DNA of 64,000 nt. It comes from Mycolicibacterium fortuitum subsp. fortuitum. GTDB taxonomy: Bacteria; Actinomycetota; Actinomycetes; Mycobacteriales; Mycobacteriaceae. This document shows positions 18,923-26,848 of this stretch, piece by piece. The notes beneath the pieces are model-generated. The model was given only the letters and a program-made list of their open reading frames with translations. It made no database searches and was not told the DNA's origin. Positions within the stretch are counted from its first letter, which is position 1. Each line of letters starts with the position of its first letter. Location of the stretch: assembly GCF_022179545.1 (NCBI RefSeq), contig NZ_AP025518.1:2480001-2544000 (forward strand), in the 5' to 3' direction. A program made the translations under genes and the position numbers.

Positions 18923-18931
18923 GTCGCGGTG

Positions 18932-18990
18932 TTGACTTTGAACTGAGGCTGTAAAAGCTCGAGTGCGCGTCTGCCTGGGTTCAAAGTCAA
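18932..18990. terminator. 12-bp perfect inverted repeat between convergent rlmN and SnoaL-like genes
   Basis: TTGACTTTGAAC (18932-18943) and GTTCAAAGTCAA (18979-18990) are perfect inverted copies with a 35-nt intervening segment. The repeat lies between two convergent gene ends and is AT-rich compared with its surroundings. A bidirectional terminator is the simplest reading; an operator or mobile-element end relic is not excluded. Confidence 0.45.
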
Positions 18991-19005
18991 TGTGGTCGTC
19001 GGGGT

Positions 19006-19413
19006 TCATCCGGGTGGATTGCTGAACCAGACGTTCTCTTCCCGCAGGCTGCGGCTGCGCCAGCCGTCGGGGGTGTGCACCAACTCATGGTGGTAGTACC
19101 CGCCGCACGCACTCATCTCGGTCATCCCCGGCAACTGCATGGGGTTGTAGAACATCGCCCGTACCGTCGCGGTTCCGGCGTCGCTTCTCAAGATCTCGAT
19201 GTTGGTGATGTAGTGCATGCTCCACGGGATCACGCCGAAGTTGGCCGCGAACCACTCGACCACGTCGTCCCGTGCACCCACCACGGCGCCCGCCGAGGAG
19301 TAGTCGATGACCGCGTCCTCGGTGAACACCGACCGGTACAGCTCCCAGTCCTTGGAGTCGACGGCTCGGGCGTACCGGTAGAGCAGGGCCGAGATCTCGG
19401 AATGCTCGCTCAC
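19006..19413 (-). CDS. SnoaL-like (NTF2-fold) protein
   Basis: A 135-residue NTF2-like domain of the SnoaL_4 type: SALLYRYARAVDSKDWELYRSVFTEDA, IDYSSAGAVVGARDDVVEW, a Met-His pair (WSMHYITN), and GGYYHHELVHTPDGWR. Such proteins are small hydrolases, isomerases or dehydratases in polyketide and steroid metabolism. The GTG start overlaps the ALDH stop (GTGA, 19410-19413), so it is translationally coupled to ALDH and lies downstream of operator A. Confidence 0.82.
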   Translation of the reverse strand: MSEHSEISALLYRYARAVDSKDWELYRSVFTEDAVIDYSSAGAVVGARDDVVEWFAANFGVIPWSMHYITNIEILRSDAGTATVRAMFYNPMQLPGMTEMSACGGYYHHELVHTPDGWRSRSLREENVWFSNPPG

Positions 19414-20894
19414 TCCGGCATGCCGATGGTCTTGGACTCGAAGTACTCCTTGAAGCCCTCCTCGCCGTTGCGTCGGCCCAGCCCGCTCTGCTTGGAGCCG
19501 CCGAACGGGCTGTTGATGCCGAAGTGACTGCGGCTGTTGATGGTGACGTTGCCGGTGCGGATTCGACGTGCGATGGCGAATGCCCGGTCGACGTCACCGG
19601 ACGAAACCTCGCCGGAGAGACCGTAGATGGAGTTGTTGGCGATGGCGACCGCCTCGTCATCGGAGTCATACGGAGTGACCGTCAGCACCGGGCCGAAGAT
19701 CTCCTCCTGGGCCACCTGCGAATCCGGGTCGACATCGGCGAGCAGCGTGGGCTGGGTGAAGTAGCCCGTCGGCAGGTTCTCCGGCACGCCACCGCCGGTG
19801 ACCAACCGGGCGCCGGAATCGATACCCGATTTGATGAGGCCGAGCACCTTCTCGCGTTGGGTCGCGCTGATCTGCGGGCCCTGCATGATGCCGGGAGTCC
19901 ACGGGTCGCCGACCGGGAAATTCTCCATCGCGCCCTTGAGCAACTCGATGCCCTCTTCGTAGCGGCTGCGGGGGAGCAGGATCCGGCTGGGCAGGATGCA
20001 GGATTGCCCGCTCATGACGCACGCCATCATCGCCGCGATGGGCAGCGCGGAGTTGAAATCGGCATCGTCGAGGACGATGTGTGCGGACTTGCCGCCCAGT
20101 TCCAGCATGGTCTTCTTGACCGTCGACGCGCCGGCGGCCAAGATCGCCCGGCCGGTCGCGGTCGAGCCGGTGAAGGTGATCATGTCGACGCGCGGATCGG
20201 CCGAAAGCGCCGCGCCGACCTCATTGGCGTTGGAGACGACGACGTTGAACACACCGGCCGGGATATCGGTGCGCTCGGCGACGATGCGGCCCAACTCGGT
20301 ACCTGACCACGGGGTGAGCTGCGCGGGCTTGAGCACCACGGTGTTGCCGGCCATAAGCGCCGGCACGGTCTCGGCGATGTTGAGGTAGAACGGCACATTC
20401 CACGGGGTGATCGCGCCGACCACCCCGACCGGCTCGTAGGCGATCTTGCGCCGCGCAGGCCCGAGCTGGGTCTGGTGCACGCCGTTGTCGACGACGTAGT
20501 CGAAGTTCTTTCCGTGCTCGGCCCAGTGCTTGACCTCGCCGATGGGGTCCTCGATCTGCGAGCCCGTGACCGTCACAGGACAGCCGACCTCGGTGACCAG
20601 GATCCGGCGCAGCCGTTCCTTCTCGGCCTCCAGCGCGTCGTGCAGCTGCATCAGGCAGTGGTAGCGGAAATCGACGTCGCGGCTCCAGTCGGTTTCGTCG
20701 AAGGCGCGACGGGCCGCGCCGACGGCACGTTCCATGTCCGCGACCGTGCCGTCGGTCGCCTGGCCGGCCACCTGCTCGCTGGCGGGGTGAATGACGTCGA
20801 ATTTCGCGCCGCTGCCGGTGGTTTGGAGTTCACCGTCGATGAGCATCCGCTCGTCACCGGCGAGCACGCCGGTGTCGCTGTGCACCTGAGTCAT
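19410..20894 (-). CDS. Aldehyde dehydrogenase (NAD(P)+-dependent)
   Basis: A 494-residue ALDH. It has the coenzyme-binding GAITPWNVPFYLNIAE, TFTGSTATGRAI, the catalytic Glu in MLELGGKSAHIV, the nucleophilic Cys in SGQSCILPSR, and EEIFGPVLTV near the C-terminus. It oxidises an aldehyde to a carboxylate. I chose ATG 20894, which gives the usual N-terminus; the frame is open upstream without a start site. Operator A lies 10 bp upstream, so the message is probably leaderless and TetR-controlled. Confidence 0.92.
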   Translation of the reverse strand: MTQVHSDTGVLAGDERMLIDGELQTTGSGAKFDVIHPASEQVAGQATDGTVADMERAVGAARRAFDETDWSRDVDFRYHCLMQLHDALEAEKERLRRILVTEVGCPVTVTGSQIEDPIGEVKHWAEHGKNFDYVVDNGVHQTQLGPARRKIAYEPVGVVGAITPWNVPFYLNIAETVPALMAGNTVVLKPAQLTPWSGTELGRIVAERTDIPAGVFNVVVSNANEVGAALSADPRVDMITFTGSTATGRAILAAGASTVKKTMLELGGKSAHIVLDDADFNSALPIAAMMACVMSGQSCILPSRILLPRSRYEEGIELLKGAMENFPVGDPWTPGIMQGPQISATQREKVLGLIKSGIDSGARLVTGGGVPENLPTGYFTQPTLLADVDPDSQVAQEEIFGPVLTVTPYDSDDEAVAIANNSIYGLSGEVSSGDVDRAFAIARRIRTGNVTINSRSHFGINSPFGGSKQSGLGRRNGEEGFKEYFESKTIGMPE

Positions 20895-20904
20895 AGCAGA
20901 CAGC

Positions 20905-20930
20905 TTTACAAAAATTGCGTCTCGTGTCAC
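20905..20930. promoter_or_regulatory. Operator/promoter site A of the catabolic regulon
   Basis: TTTACAA-N12-GTGTCAC. Read on the minus strand it is GTGACA-N16-TAAAGC, a plausible -35/-10 pair ending just before the ALDH ATG. It is one of five copies with identical spacing in the window. Confidence 0.75.
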
Positions 20931-21030
20931 CCCTTTGAACGGAGCATTGACCGATTGGGAAGTCTCTGCGATCGTAGAGACTCGATGGTCCGGGGACGGG
21001 AGGGTGTGAAGGCCGAACAAACAGAAAGGG

Positions 21031-21588
21031 TCAGGGCGTGTCGGGCTGCTTGAGGCCGACGGCATGGCGCAGTTGCGCCAGGAACTGATCGCCGTCGTCG
21101 CTGCGCACGATGTAGTGCGAGACCGCCACCCGGATGGCGGTGGCCGCCTTCACCGGGGCGTTGGCGCCCGAGAGCAGTTTGAGCAGGCGCGCCCGCATCA
21201 GCGGGATCACGTTGGCCAGTTGTGCGATCACAACCTCGGGCTCGATGTCGACCAGCCGGACCCCGGAATACGACTGCTGGTACTGCACGATGAATCGCAG
21301 TGCGGCATCCAGCTTCTCGTTGCCACGCAATCCGACCGTGGCGCGGCTGATGCCGTGGTCGAACATCTCGCGCTCATACGTGCCGAACGCGTCGAGAAGC
21401 TCCTGTTTGTCGGCGAACCAGCGGTACAGCGTGGGCCGGGATACGCCCGCCTGCAGCGCCACCTCGGAAAGACTCAACTTGGTCTGACCGCTGCGGGCCA
21501 GCACCTCGGAGGTCGCGACCAGGATTCGGTGCCGCGTCGAGGTGTCTTCGACAGATACGTCCCGCTGCGCGGGTAGAGGTTCATTCAC
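21031..21588 (-). CDS. TetR-family regulator (paralogue 1)
   Basis: A 185-residue TetR repressor. The HTH (about residues 35-60) contains LSEVALQAGVSRPTLYRWFA, identical to that of the second TetR in this window at 26225-26761; the ligand domains are also clearly related (YQQSYSGVRLVDIEPE against YQQSYPGLRMVDIEPE). The start is GTG 21588. It lies 43 bp downstream of the APH-like gene and would be transcribed from operator B. I infer that it controls the shared TTTACAA/TGTCAC sites, including its own. Confidence 0.88.
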   Translation of the reverse strand: MNEPLPAQRDVSVEDTSTRHRILVATSEVLARSGQTKLSLSEVALQAGVSRPTLYRWFADKQELLDAFGTYEREMFDHGISRATVGLRGNEKLDAALRFIVQYQQSYSGVRLVDIEPEVVIAQLANVIPLMRARLLKLLSGANAPVKAATAIRVAVSHYIVRSDDGDQFLAQLRHAVGLKQPDTP

Positions 21589-21631
21589 GTCCAGGCCTTG
21601 GTTGATCGTGGTTCACCAAATGGTAGGACCA

Positions 21632-22753
21632 TCAGAGCAACTTCTTGAGTATTGCCACAGTCTCCAGGTCGGCCAACGCTGCCACGCCCCGTCGGGCTCC
21701 CTCCAGTGCGATGCTCTCATCCTGCATGCCGCCGAGTCCGGCGGTGATGACGGGGGCGGCGTAGGCGTAGGTCGCGCCGAGGCGATACCGCTCCCACAAC
21801 TCGTCGTGATCGAGGGTTGGGCCGCCCGCTGCGGCCAGGGCGCGTCGGTACTCGTCGAGCAGTTCGCGCTCGCTGGCTTGCCGGTCGGCCGTGGTCATAC
21901 AGGTGACCAGGGTGTAGGCCAGCTCGCGACCCGGATGGCCGCGGCGCACGGCCTGCCAGTCGAGCAGGCCGGCCTTGCCCTCGCGGAAGAACAGGTTGCC
22001 CGGATGTGCGTCACCGTGCATCACGGTATGCGGTGGCCGGTCCAGTAGCTGGGCTGCGGCCCGGTAGTTCTCGTCGATGAAGCGGCCACCGGCCACCGGG
22101 ATGTCGGTGCTCGCGGCCAGTCGCTTGGTCGCCAGCTTGAGCAGCGAGCCGGTCAACAATGAAGTGTGATCGCCCGACGCGGAGTACAGCCAGCCGCTGC
22201 GCTCGGGCAGTCGCCCCCAGAATGCGGCGTGCAGCTGGGCGAGGACCTGGACGGTCGCGGCGGCCCGATCCTTGTCCAGCGGGTGCAGGGTGTCGGTGAA
22301 TTCGCATGAACTGAGCGTGAGATCCTCCAGCACGAGCACGTACCGCCCGGTGAGCGCGTCGAAGGCGGCGCCGTACGCGCGAGGTACTCCTGGCAGTCCG
22401 TCGGCGAGCTGCTGGTAGAAGTGCACCTCGGTCTGCCCCAGTCGGCCCAACTCGCCCATCATCCGGGTGGCGGCGGTCTCGGCGGGCATCTTGACGAAGA
22501 CTGATTCCGGCACGTCGGCGCCCGAGAGTGCCAGCCGCGCGCGGGACGACGTGCCCGCGTCGCCGCCGATCAGCGCGGCCGACTCGACCCGGCGCCCCAT
22601 CAGCCGGGAGAGGTACGCCGCGTCGAGATCGCCGATGCGGCGGGGCGTTGAGCGCAGACGCCCGATCGCCGCGTCCGTTGCGATACGTTGCACGCCGTGG
22701 CCGATGTGCGCGGCCAAGCCGGCGACAGGGACGAGGCGGGCCGGTGTGAGCAT
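21632..22753 (-). CDS. Aminoglycoside-phosphotransferase-fold kinase (APH/EcKinase-like)
   Basis: A 373-residue protein kinase-like-fold phosphotransferase. The catalytic loop HGDAHPGNLFF and the metal-binding LLDWQAVRRGHPGRELAY are intact, and FVKMPAE provides the likely ATP-anchoring Lys. In actinobacterial catabolic clusters such proteins often accompany acyl-CoA genes, and some phosphorylate hydroxylated substrates; nothing here suggests antibiotic resistance. ATG 22753 lies 8 bp from operator B. It heads an operon with TetR 1 and is divergent from the CoA-transferase gene. Confidence 0.82.
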   Translation of the reverse strand: MLTPARLVPVAGLAAHIGHGVQRIATDAAIGRLRSTPRRIGDLDAAYLSRLMGRRVESAALIGGDAGTSSRARLALSGADVPESVFVKMPAETAATRMMGELGRLGQTEVHFYQQLADGLPGVPRAYGAAFDALTGRYVLVLEDLTLSSCEFTDTLHPLDKDRAAATVQVLAQLHAAFWGRLPERSGWLYSASGDHTSLLTGSLLKLATKRLAASTDIPVAGGRFIDENYRAAAQLLDRPPHTVMHGDAHPGNLFFREGKAGLLDWQAVRRGHPGRELAYTLVTCMTTADRQASERELLDEYRRALAAAGGPTLDHDELWERYRLGATYAYAAPVITAGLGGMQDESIALEGARRGVAALADLETVAILKKLL

Positions 22754-22761
22754 TGAGCAAG

Positions 22762-22787
22762 TTTACAAATTTGAGTCGTCTTGTAAA
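22762..22787. promoter_or_regulatory. Operator/promoter site B of the catabolic regulon (most symmetric copy)
   Basis: TTTACAA (22762-22768) and TTGTAAA (22781-22787) are perfect inverted 7-mers with a 12-bp spacer. On either strand this can be read as TTTACA-N16-TAAA(C/G), a bidirectional promoter for the APH-TetR operon and the CoA-transferase gene. Confidence 0.8.
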
Positions 22788-22808
22788 GCGGTTTGGGAGG
22801 GGGCGGCG

Positions 22809-23987
22809 ATGGCGGGTCCGATGGAGGGTTTTCGTGTCGTCGAGTTGGGTGTCTGGGTCGCCGCACCGGCCGCCGGGGCGATCCTGGCCGACTGGGGTGC
22901 CGACGTCATCAAGATCGAGCCGCCGTCGGGCGATCCGGCGAGAACCTTTGGTCGGATGCTCGGTCTCGATCCCGCCCTCGGCGTAGCGGCCAATCCACCC
23001 TTCGAGATGGACAACCGGTCCAAGCGCAGCATCGTCCTCGACCTCGCCACCGCGGAGGGGCGGGACACCGCGACGGAATTGCTCGCCACCGCAGACGTTT
23101 TCCTGACGAACGTCCGTCCGGCCGCGTTGCGTCGGTTGGAACTCGACTTCGAGACCGTTGCGGCCTCAAATCCACGCCTGGTGTACGGACTGATCACCGG
23201 CTACGGATTGACCGGACCGGAGGCAGATCGGGCTGCCTACGACGTCGCCGCATTCTGGGCCCGTGCCGGCGTCGCCGATCTGCTGACCCGTCCCGGGGAC
23301 ACTCCGCCGTTCCAGCGCGGCGGTATGGGCGACCACTCCGCCGGAATGACCTTGGCCGCCGCGGTGTGTGCCGCGTTGCTGGCCCGAAACCGCACGGGTG
23401 TAGGCCAATTGGTCAGCACGTCGCTGTACCGGCAGGGCGCCTACACCGTCAGCTTCGATCTCAACACCGTGCTGATGAGCGGTGAACAGATCGCGATCGG
23501 CCAGCGAGAGGCGATGGCCAACCCGTGCATGAACAACTACGCCGCCGGTGACGGCAAACGGTTCTGGATCGTCGGGTTGCAAGGAGACCGGCATTGGCCC
23601 GCACTGTGCCGGGTGACGGACCACGAGGACTGGCTGACCGACGAGCGGTTCGCCACGGCGCGCGACAGGTACCGCAACGCGCGAGAGTTGATCGCGGAGT
23701 TGGACATCATCTTCGCGGCCCATCCGATGGACCACTGGGCGCCGATATTCGACGGCGAGCCCGACTTCTTCTGGTCGCCGATCAACAGCCTCGACGACGT
23801 GATCGCCGATGAGCAGTTCCACGTCTCCGGCGGCATCGTCGAAGTGCCGGACGGGGTTTCGACGGTGCCGATGGTGGCCAGCCCGGCGGACTTCTCGGCC
23901 ACGCCGTGGCAGCCGCGCATGGTGGCTCCAGAACTCGGTGCGCACACCGACGAAATCCTGGCCGAACTGCGCGGTCAGGATCGCTGA
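22809..23987 (+). CDS. CaiB/BaiF-family CoA-transferase (class III)
   Basis: A 392-residue class III CoA-transferase. The N-terminal FRVVELGVWVAAPAAGAILADWGADVIK is diagnostic; the nucleophilic Asp lies in AAYDVAAFWARAG, and TGYGLTGP precedes it. It would move CoA from a thioester donor to a carboxylic acid, activating a pathway intermediate without ATP. I chose ATG 22809 with a GGGAGGGGG site upstream; the frame extends 5' only inside the divergent gene. Its stop overlaps the convergent GH3 gene by 13 bp. Confidence 0.9.
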   Translation: MAGPMEGFRVVELGVWVAAPAAGAILADWGADVIKIEPPSGDPARTFGRMLGLDPALGVAANPPFEMDNRSKRSIVLDLATAEGRDTATELLATADVFLTNVRPAALRRLELDFETVAASNPRLVYGLITGYGLTGPEADRAAYDVAAFWARAGVADLLTRPGDTPPFQRGGMGDHSAGMTLAAAVCAALLARNRTGVGQLVSTSLYRQGAYTVSFDLNTVLMSGEQIAIGQREAMANPCMNNYAAGDGKRFWIVGLQGDRHWPALCRVTDHEDWLTDERFATARDRYRNARELIAELDIIFAAHPMDHWAPIFDGEPDFFWSPINSLDDVIADEQFHVSGGIVEVPDGVSTVPMVASPADFSATPWQPRMVAPELGAHTDEILAELRGQDR

Positions 23988-26188
23988 GCGTTGATGTTCG
24001 CGAGCAAGTCATCGAGTTGCTCGCGGCTGACCTTGCCTGCCGAGAACCCGACCATTCGCCCGATCGGCACCGACTCCAGCATGCGCAAGATGTTGCTGCC
24101 GAGCGCGGAATCGGCTGCACCGAACGGAGATGCGCTACCGAGCACTGAGAGAATGGTTTCCGCTGCGACGGGATCGGCGAGGAGCTCGCCTAGGGTCGAT
24201 TCGCCGGTGAACGGGAGCAGTGGCTCGTCGCCGGTCAACGTCACCGTGGCGGTCAGACGGATGTCCCGGCTCGACGCGCCGACCGACACCACGTACTCGC
24301 CACCTTCCACCACCCAGCGCTCGGCATCTGTACTCCAGTACGCGAGATCGGTTCGGTCGATGGGGATCTCGACAGTGCAGCGCTGACCCGGCTCCACGGT
24401 CACCGAAGCGAATCCGGCCAGCCAGCGCACCGGCCGCCCGACCTTGGACCCGGGCATTCCGGCGTAAACCTGCACCACCTCGCGACCCGACCGGGTGCCG
24501 GTGTTGGCCACCGTCAGCCGTACCGACAGTGCCGCGTCGGCGGCGCTGACGACCAAGTCGGAGTATTCGAACCGGGTGTAGGACACGCCGTGGCCGAACG
24601 GAAACGCCACCGGCAGATCTCGGGCGTCGTACCAGCGGTAGCCGACGAACATTCGCTCGCCGTACAGGGTTCGGCCCGATTCGGACGGAAAGTTGAGGTA
24701 GGCCGGGCAATCCTGCAGCCGCAGCGGCACCGTCTCGGCCAGCCGGCCCGACGGGTTGACGACGCCGAACAGCACATCGGCCAGCGCGCCGCCCCCGGCC
24801 TGCCCCAGTAGGGCCCCGTCCACCATGGCCGGGGCCAGCCCGGCGACGTCGTGGAGGCGCACCACGCCGCCATGGGACAGCACCACCACGGTGCGGGGCT
24901 GGACCTGTATCACCGCGCGCAACAGCTCGAGTTGTTCCGTGGGTAGATCGATGTGCTCGCGGTCGTAGCCCTCGGATTCGTCCTCGGCGGTGAGGCCGAG
25001 GAATACGATTGCGGCTTCGGCAGACTCGGCGGCGGTGACGGCAGCCGCGACATCGGTCCCCGGGGCGTAGCTGACCGGATGATCACCCGCGAGCTTGCGA
25101 ATCTCGTCCAGCGGAATGTCGAGGCGGGTCGGATTCACATGAGAACTGCCGCCGCCCTGGTATCTGGGCTCCTGGGCGAACCCGCCGATGACGGCCAGCG
25201 GCGATGGCGCCAGCGGTAGCACATCGCCGTCGTTCTTCAACAGCACGATGGCCCGCTGCGCCGCCTCGCGTGCCAGCCTGTGATGTGCTTCTGTGTCGAA
25301 TGAAGCTGCGGTGCTGTCTGTTTCAGTGACTCGCTCGATCAACCGAACGATCCGCACCGCGGCCCGCGTGACGGTATCCGCGTCCAGGCGTCCGGCTCGT
25401 ACCGCCTCCAGCACCTCGGTGTCGGAGGTGCCGCCGGTTGTCGGCATTTCCAGGTCCAGGCCCGCGCCAACCGCGGCGACCCGGTCGGCCACCGCACCCC
25501 AGTCGCTGACCACCACGCCGTCGAAACCCCACTCGTCACGCAGTACCGCGGTCAGCAGCCAGGCGTTCTCCGATGCGTACACCCCGTTGATGCGGTTGTA
25601 GGAACACATCACGGTCCACGGACGAGCTTGGCGCACCACGATTTCGAATGTGCGCAGATAGATCTCACGCAACGTGCGGGCGTCGACATCAGAGCTGGCG
25701 CGCATCCGATCGTGCTCGGCGTTGTTGGCCGCGAAATGTTTCAGGGAGGCACCGACGCCGCGGCTCTGCACTCCGCGCACCCAGGCCGCCCCCAGCGTCC
25801 CGGACAGGAGCGGGTCTTCGGAGTAGTACTCGAAATTGCGACCGCACCGTGGGTCACGTTTGATGTTGACCCCCGGGCCGAGCAGCACCTGCACGCCCAG
25901 CGCGCGGCTTTCGCCGCCCAGGGCCTGACCCACCCGCTCCACCAACTCGGGATCCCAGGTCTGGCTCAGCCCGACCGCGGGCGGGAAGCACGTCGCCGGT
26001 TCACTGCCGGATATGCCCAGATGGTCTGTCGCGCTGCCGGATTGACGACGAACACCATGAGGTCCGTCAGTCAGCATGATCGACGGCACCGGGCCGATCG
26101 GTTTGGTGGTCCAGAAGCTCGCGCCGCTGCCCAGCGCGGCCTGTTCGGTCAGGTCGAGCCCGGCGATGGCATCAGTGGAGTCGGTCAC
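23975..26188 (-). CDS. Glycoside hydrolase family 3 (beta-glucosidase-like)
   Basis: A ~737-residue GH3 enzyme. The substrate-binding DGPHGVRR, ASLKHFAANNAEHDR and the nucleophile Asp in GVVVSDWGAV are present. A C-terminal (alpha/beta)6 domain and a fibronectin-III-like domain (EYVVSVGASSRDI) complete the BglX/BglB architecture. There is no signal peptide, so it should act in the cytoplasm on imported glycosides. I prefer GTG 26188; GTG 26212 is possible. It follows the second TetR gene after 36 bp and would be transcribed from operator C. Confidence 0.9.
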   Translation of the reverse strand: MTDSTDAIAGLDLTEQAALGSGASFWTTKPIGPVPSIMLTDGPHGVRRQSGSATDHLGISGSEPATCFPPAVGLSQTWDPELVERVGQALGGESRALGVQVLLGPGVNIKRDPRCGRNFEYYSEDPLLSGTLGAAWVRGVQSRGVGASLKHFAANNAEHDRMRASSDVDARTLREIYLRTFEIVVRQARPWTVMCSYNRINGVYASENAWLLTAVLRDEWGFDGVVVSDWGAVADRVAAVGAGLDLEMPTTGGTSDTEVLEAVRAGRLDADTVTRAAVRIVRLIERVTETDSTAASFDTEAHHRLAREAAQRAIVLLKNDGDVLPLAPSPLAVIGGFAQEPRYQGGGSSHVNPTRLDIPLDEIRKLAGDHPVSYAPGTDVAAAVTAAESAEAAIVFLGLTAEDESEGYDREHIDLPTEQLELLRAVIQVQPRTVVVLSHGGVVRLHDVAGLAPAMVDGALLGQAGGGALADVLFGVVNPSGRLAETVPLRLQDCPAYLNFPSESGRTLYGERMFVGYRWYDARDLPVAFPFGHGVSYTRFEYSDLVVSAADAALSVRLTVANTGTRSGREVVQVYAGMPGSKVGRPVRWLAGFASVTVEPGQRCTVEIPIDRTDLAYWSTDAERWVVEGGEYVVSVGASSRDIRLTATVTLTGDEPLLPFTGESTLGELLADPVAAETILSVLGSASPFGAADSALGSNILRMLESVPIGRMVGFSAGKVSREQLDDLLANINAQRS

Positions 26189-26224
26189 CGCCGCCAGCGT
26201 AGCGCCGCCCACTGCTTGCCCAGG

Positions 26225-26761
26225 TCAGCGTGGGTGTCTGACCCCGGCGGCATGGCGTAGCTGGGCAAGGAAATCCTCGGCGTCGTCGCCGCGTACCAGG
26301 TAGTGGCACACGGCCACCCGCACCGCAGTCGCCGCGGCGATGTCGGCCTCCGGTCCTGTGGTCAGTCGTTGCAGCCGCTCCCGCATCAAGGGGATGACCT
26401 GGCTGAGTCGTCTGATCACGTGTTCGGGCTCGATGTCGACCATGCGCAGCCCCGGGTAGGACTGCTGGTATTCGACGACTGTGCGCAAGGCCGCATCGAG
26501 GTGCTCATCTTCGGGGAGCTCCGCGGCGGCCCGGGCCACCGCCTGCTCGTAGTACTTCCGCTCCCACACCACGAATGCGTCGAGAAGTTCCTGTTTGGAA
26601 GCGAACCAGCGGTAGAGCGTGGGCCGCGACACCCCGGCCTGCAACGCGACCTCGGACAAACTGAGCTTGGTCATCCCGTTGGCCCCGAGTACCTCGGCGG
26701 TGGCGGCCAGAATTCGGCCGCGGGTGGTGCTCTCATCGTCGACAGACGATATTTCCGCCAT
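26225..26761 (-). CDS. TetR-family regulator (paralogue 2)
   Basis: A 178-residue TetR repressor closely related to the one at 21031-21588. Its recognition-helix region (LSEVALQAGVSRPTLYRWFA) is identical, as is KQELLDAF after one substitution. I chose ATG 26761; an in-frame GTG at 26767 is nearer operator C (26771-26796). It is divergent from the P450 gene and upstream of the GH3 gene. The two TetRs probably bind the same sites with different ligands or as heterodimers; that is inference. Confidence 0.88.
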   Translation of the reverse strand: MAEISSVDDESTTRGRILAATAEVLGANGMTKLSLSEVALQAGVSRPTLYRWFASKQELLDAFVVWERKYYEQAVARAAAELPEDEHLDAALRTVVEYQQSYPGLRMVDIEPEHVIRRLSQVIPLMRERLQRLTTGPEADIAAATAVRVAVCHYLVRGDDAEDFLAQLRHAAGVRHPR

Positions 26762-26770
26762 ACCCACAAC

Positions 26771-26796
26771 TTTACAAACTATCTCTGAACTGTCAC
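26771..26796. promoter_or_regulatory. Operator/promoter site C of the catabolic regulon
   Basis: TTTACAA-N12-CTGTCAC, with the same spacing as the other four. On the minus strand it reads GTGACA-N16-TAAAGT, giving a near-leaderless TetR 2 message; the P450-ferredoxin operon lies on the other side. Confidence 0.75.
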
Positions 26797-26848
26797 GCTA
26801 ATTCGTGGCGCGACATCGTTGTCCGACGCCCGTGCAGGAGGGGATACC

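Noticed and set aside
21632..22753. APH-fold protein as an aminoglycoside resistance gene
   Set aside because: Only the generic kinase motifs are present, and the gene sits in a catabolic regulon. Many actinobacterial homologues are metabolic.
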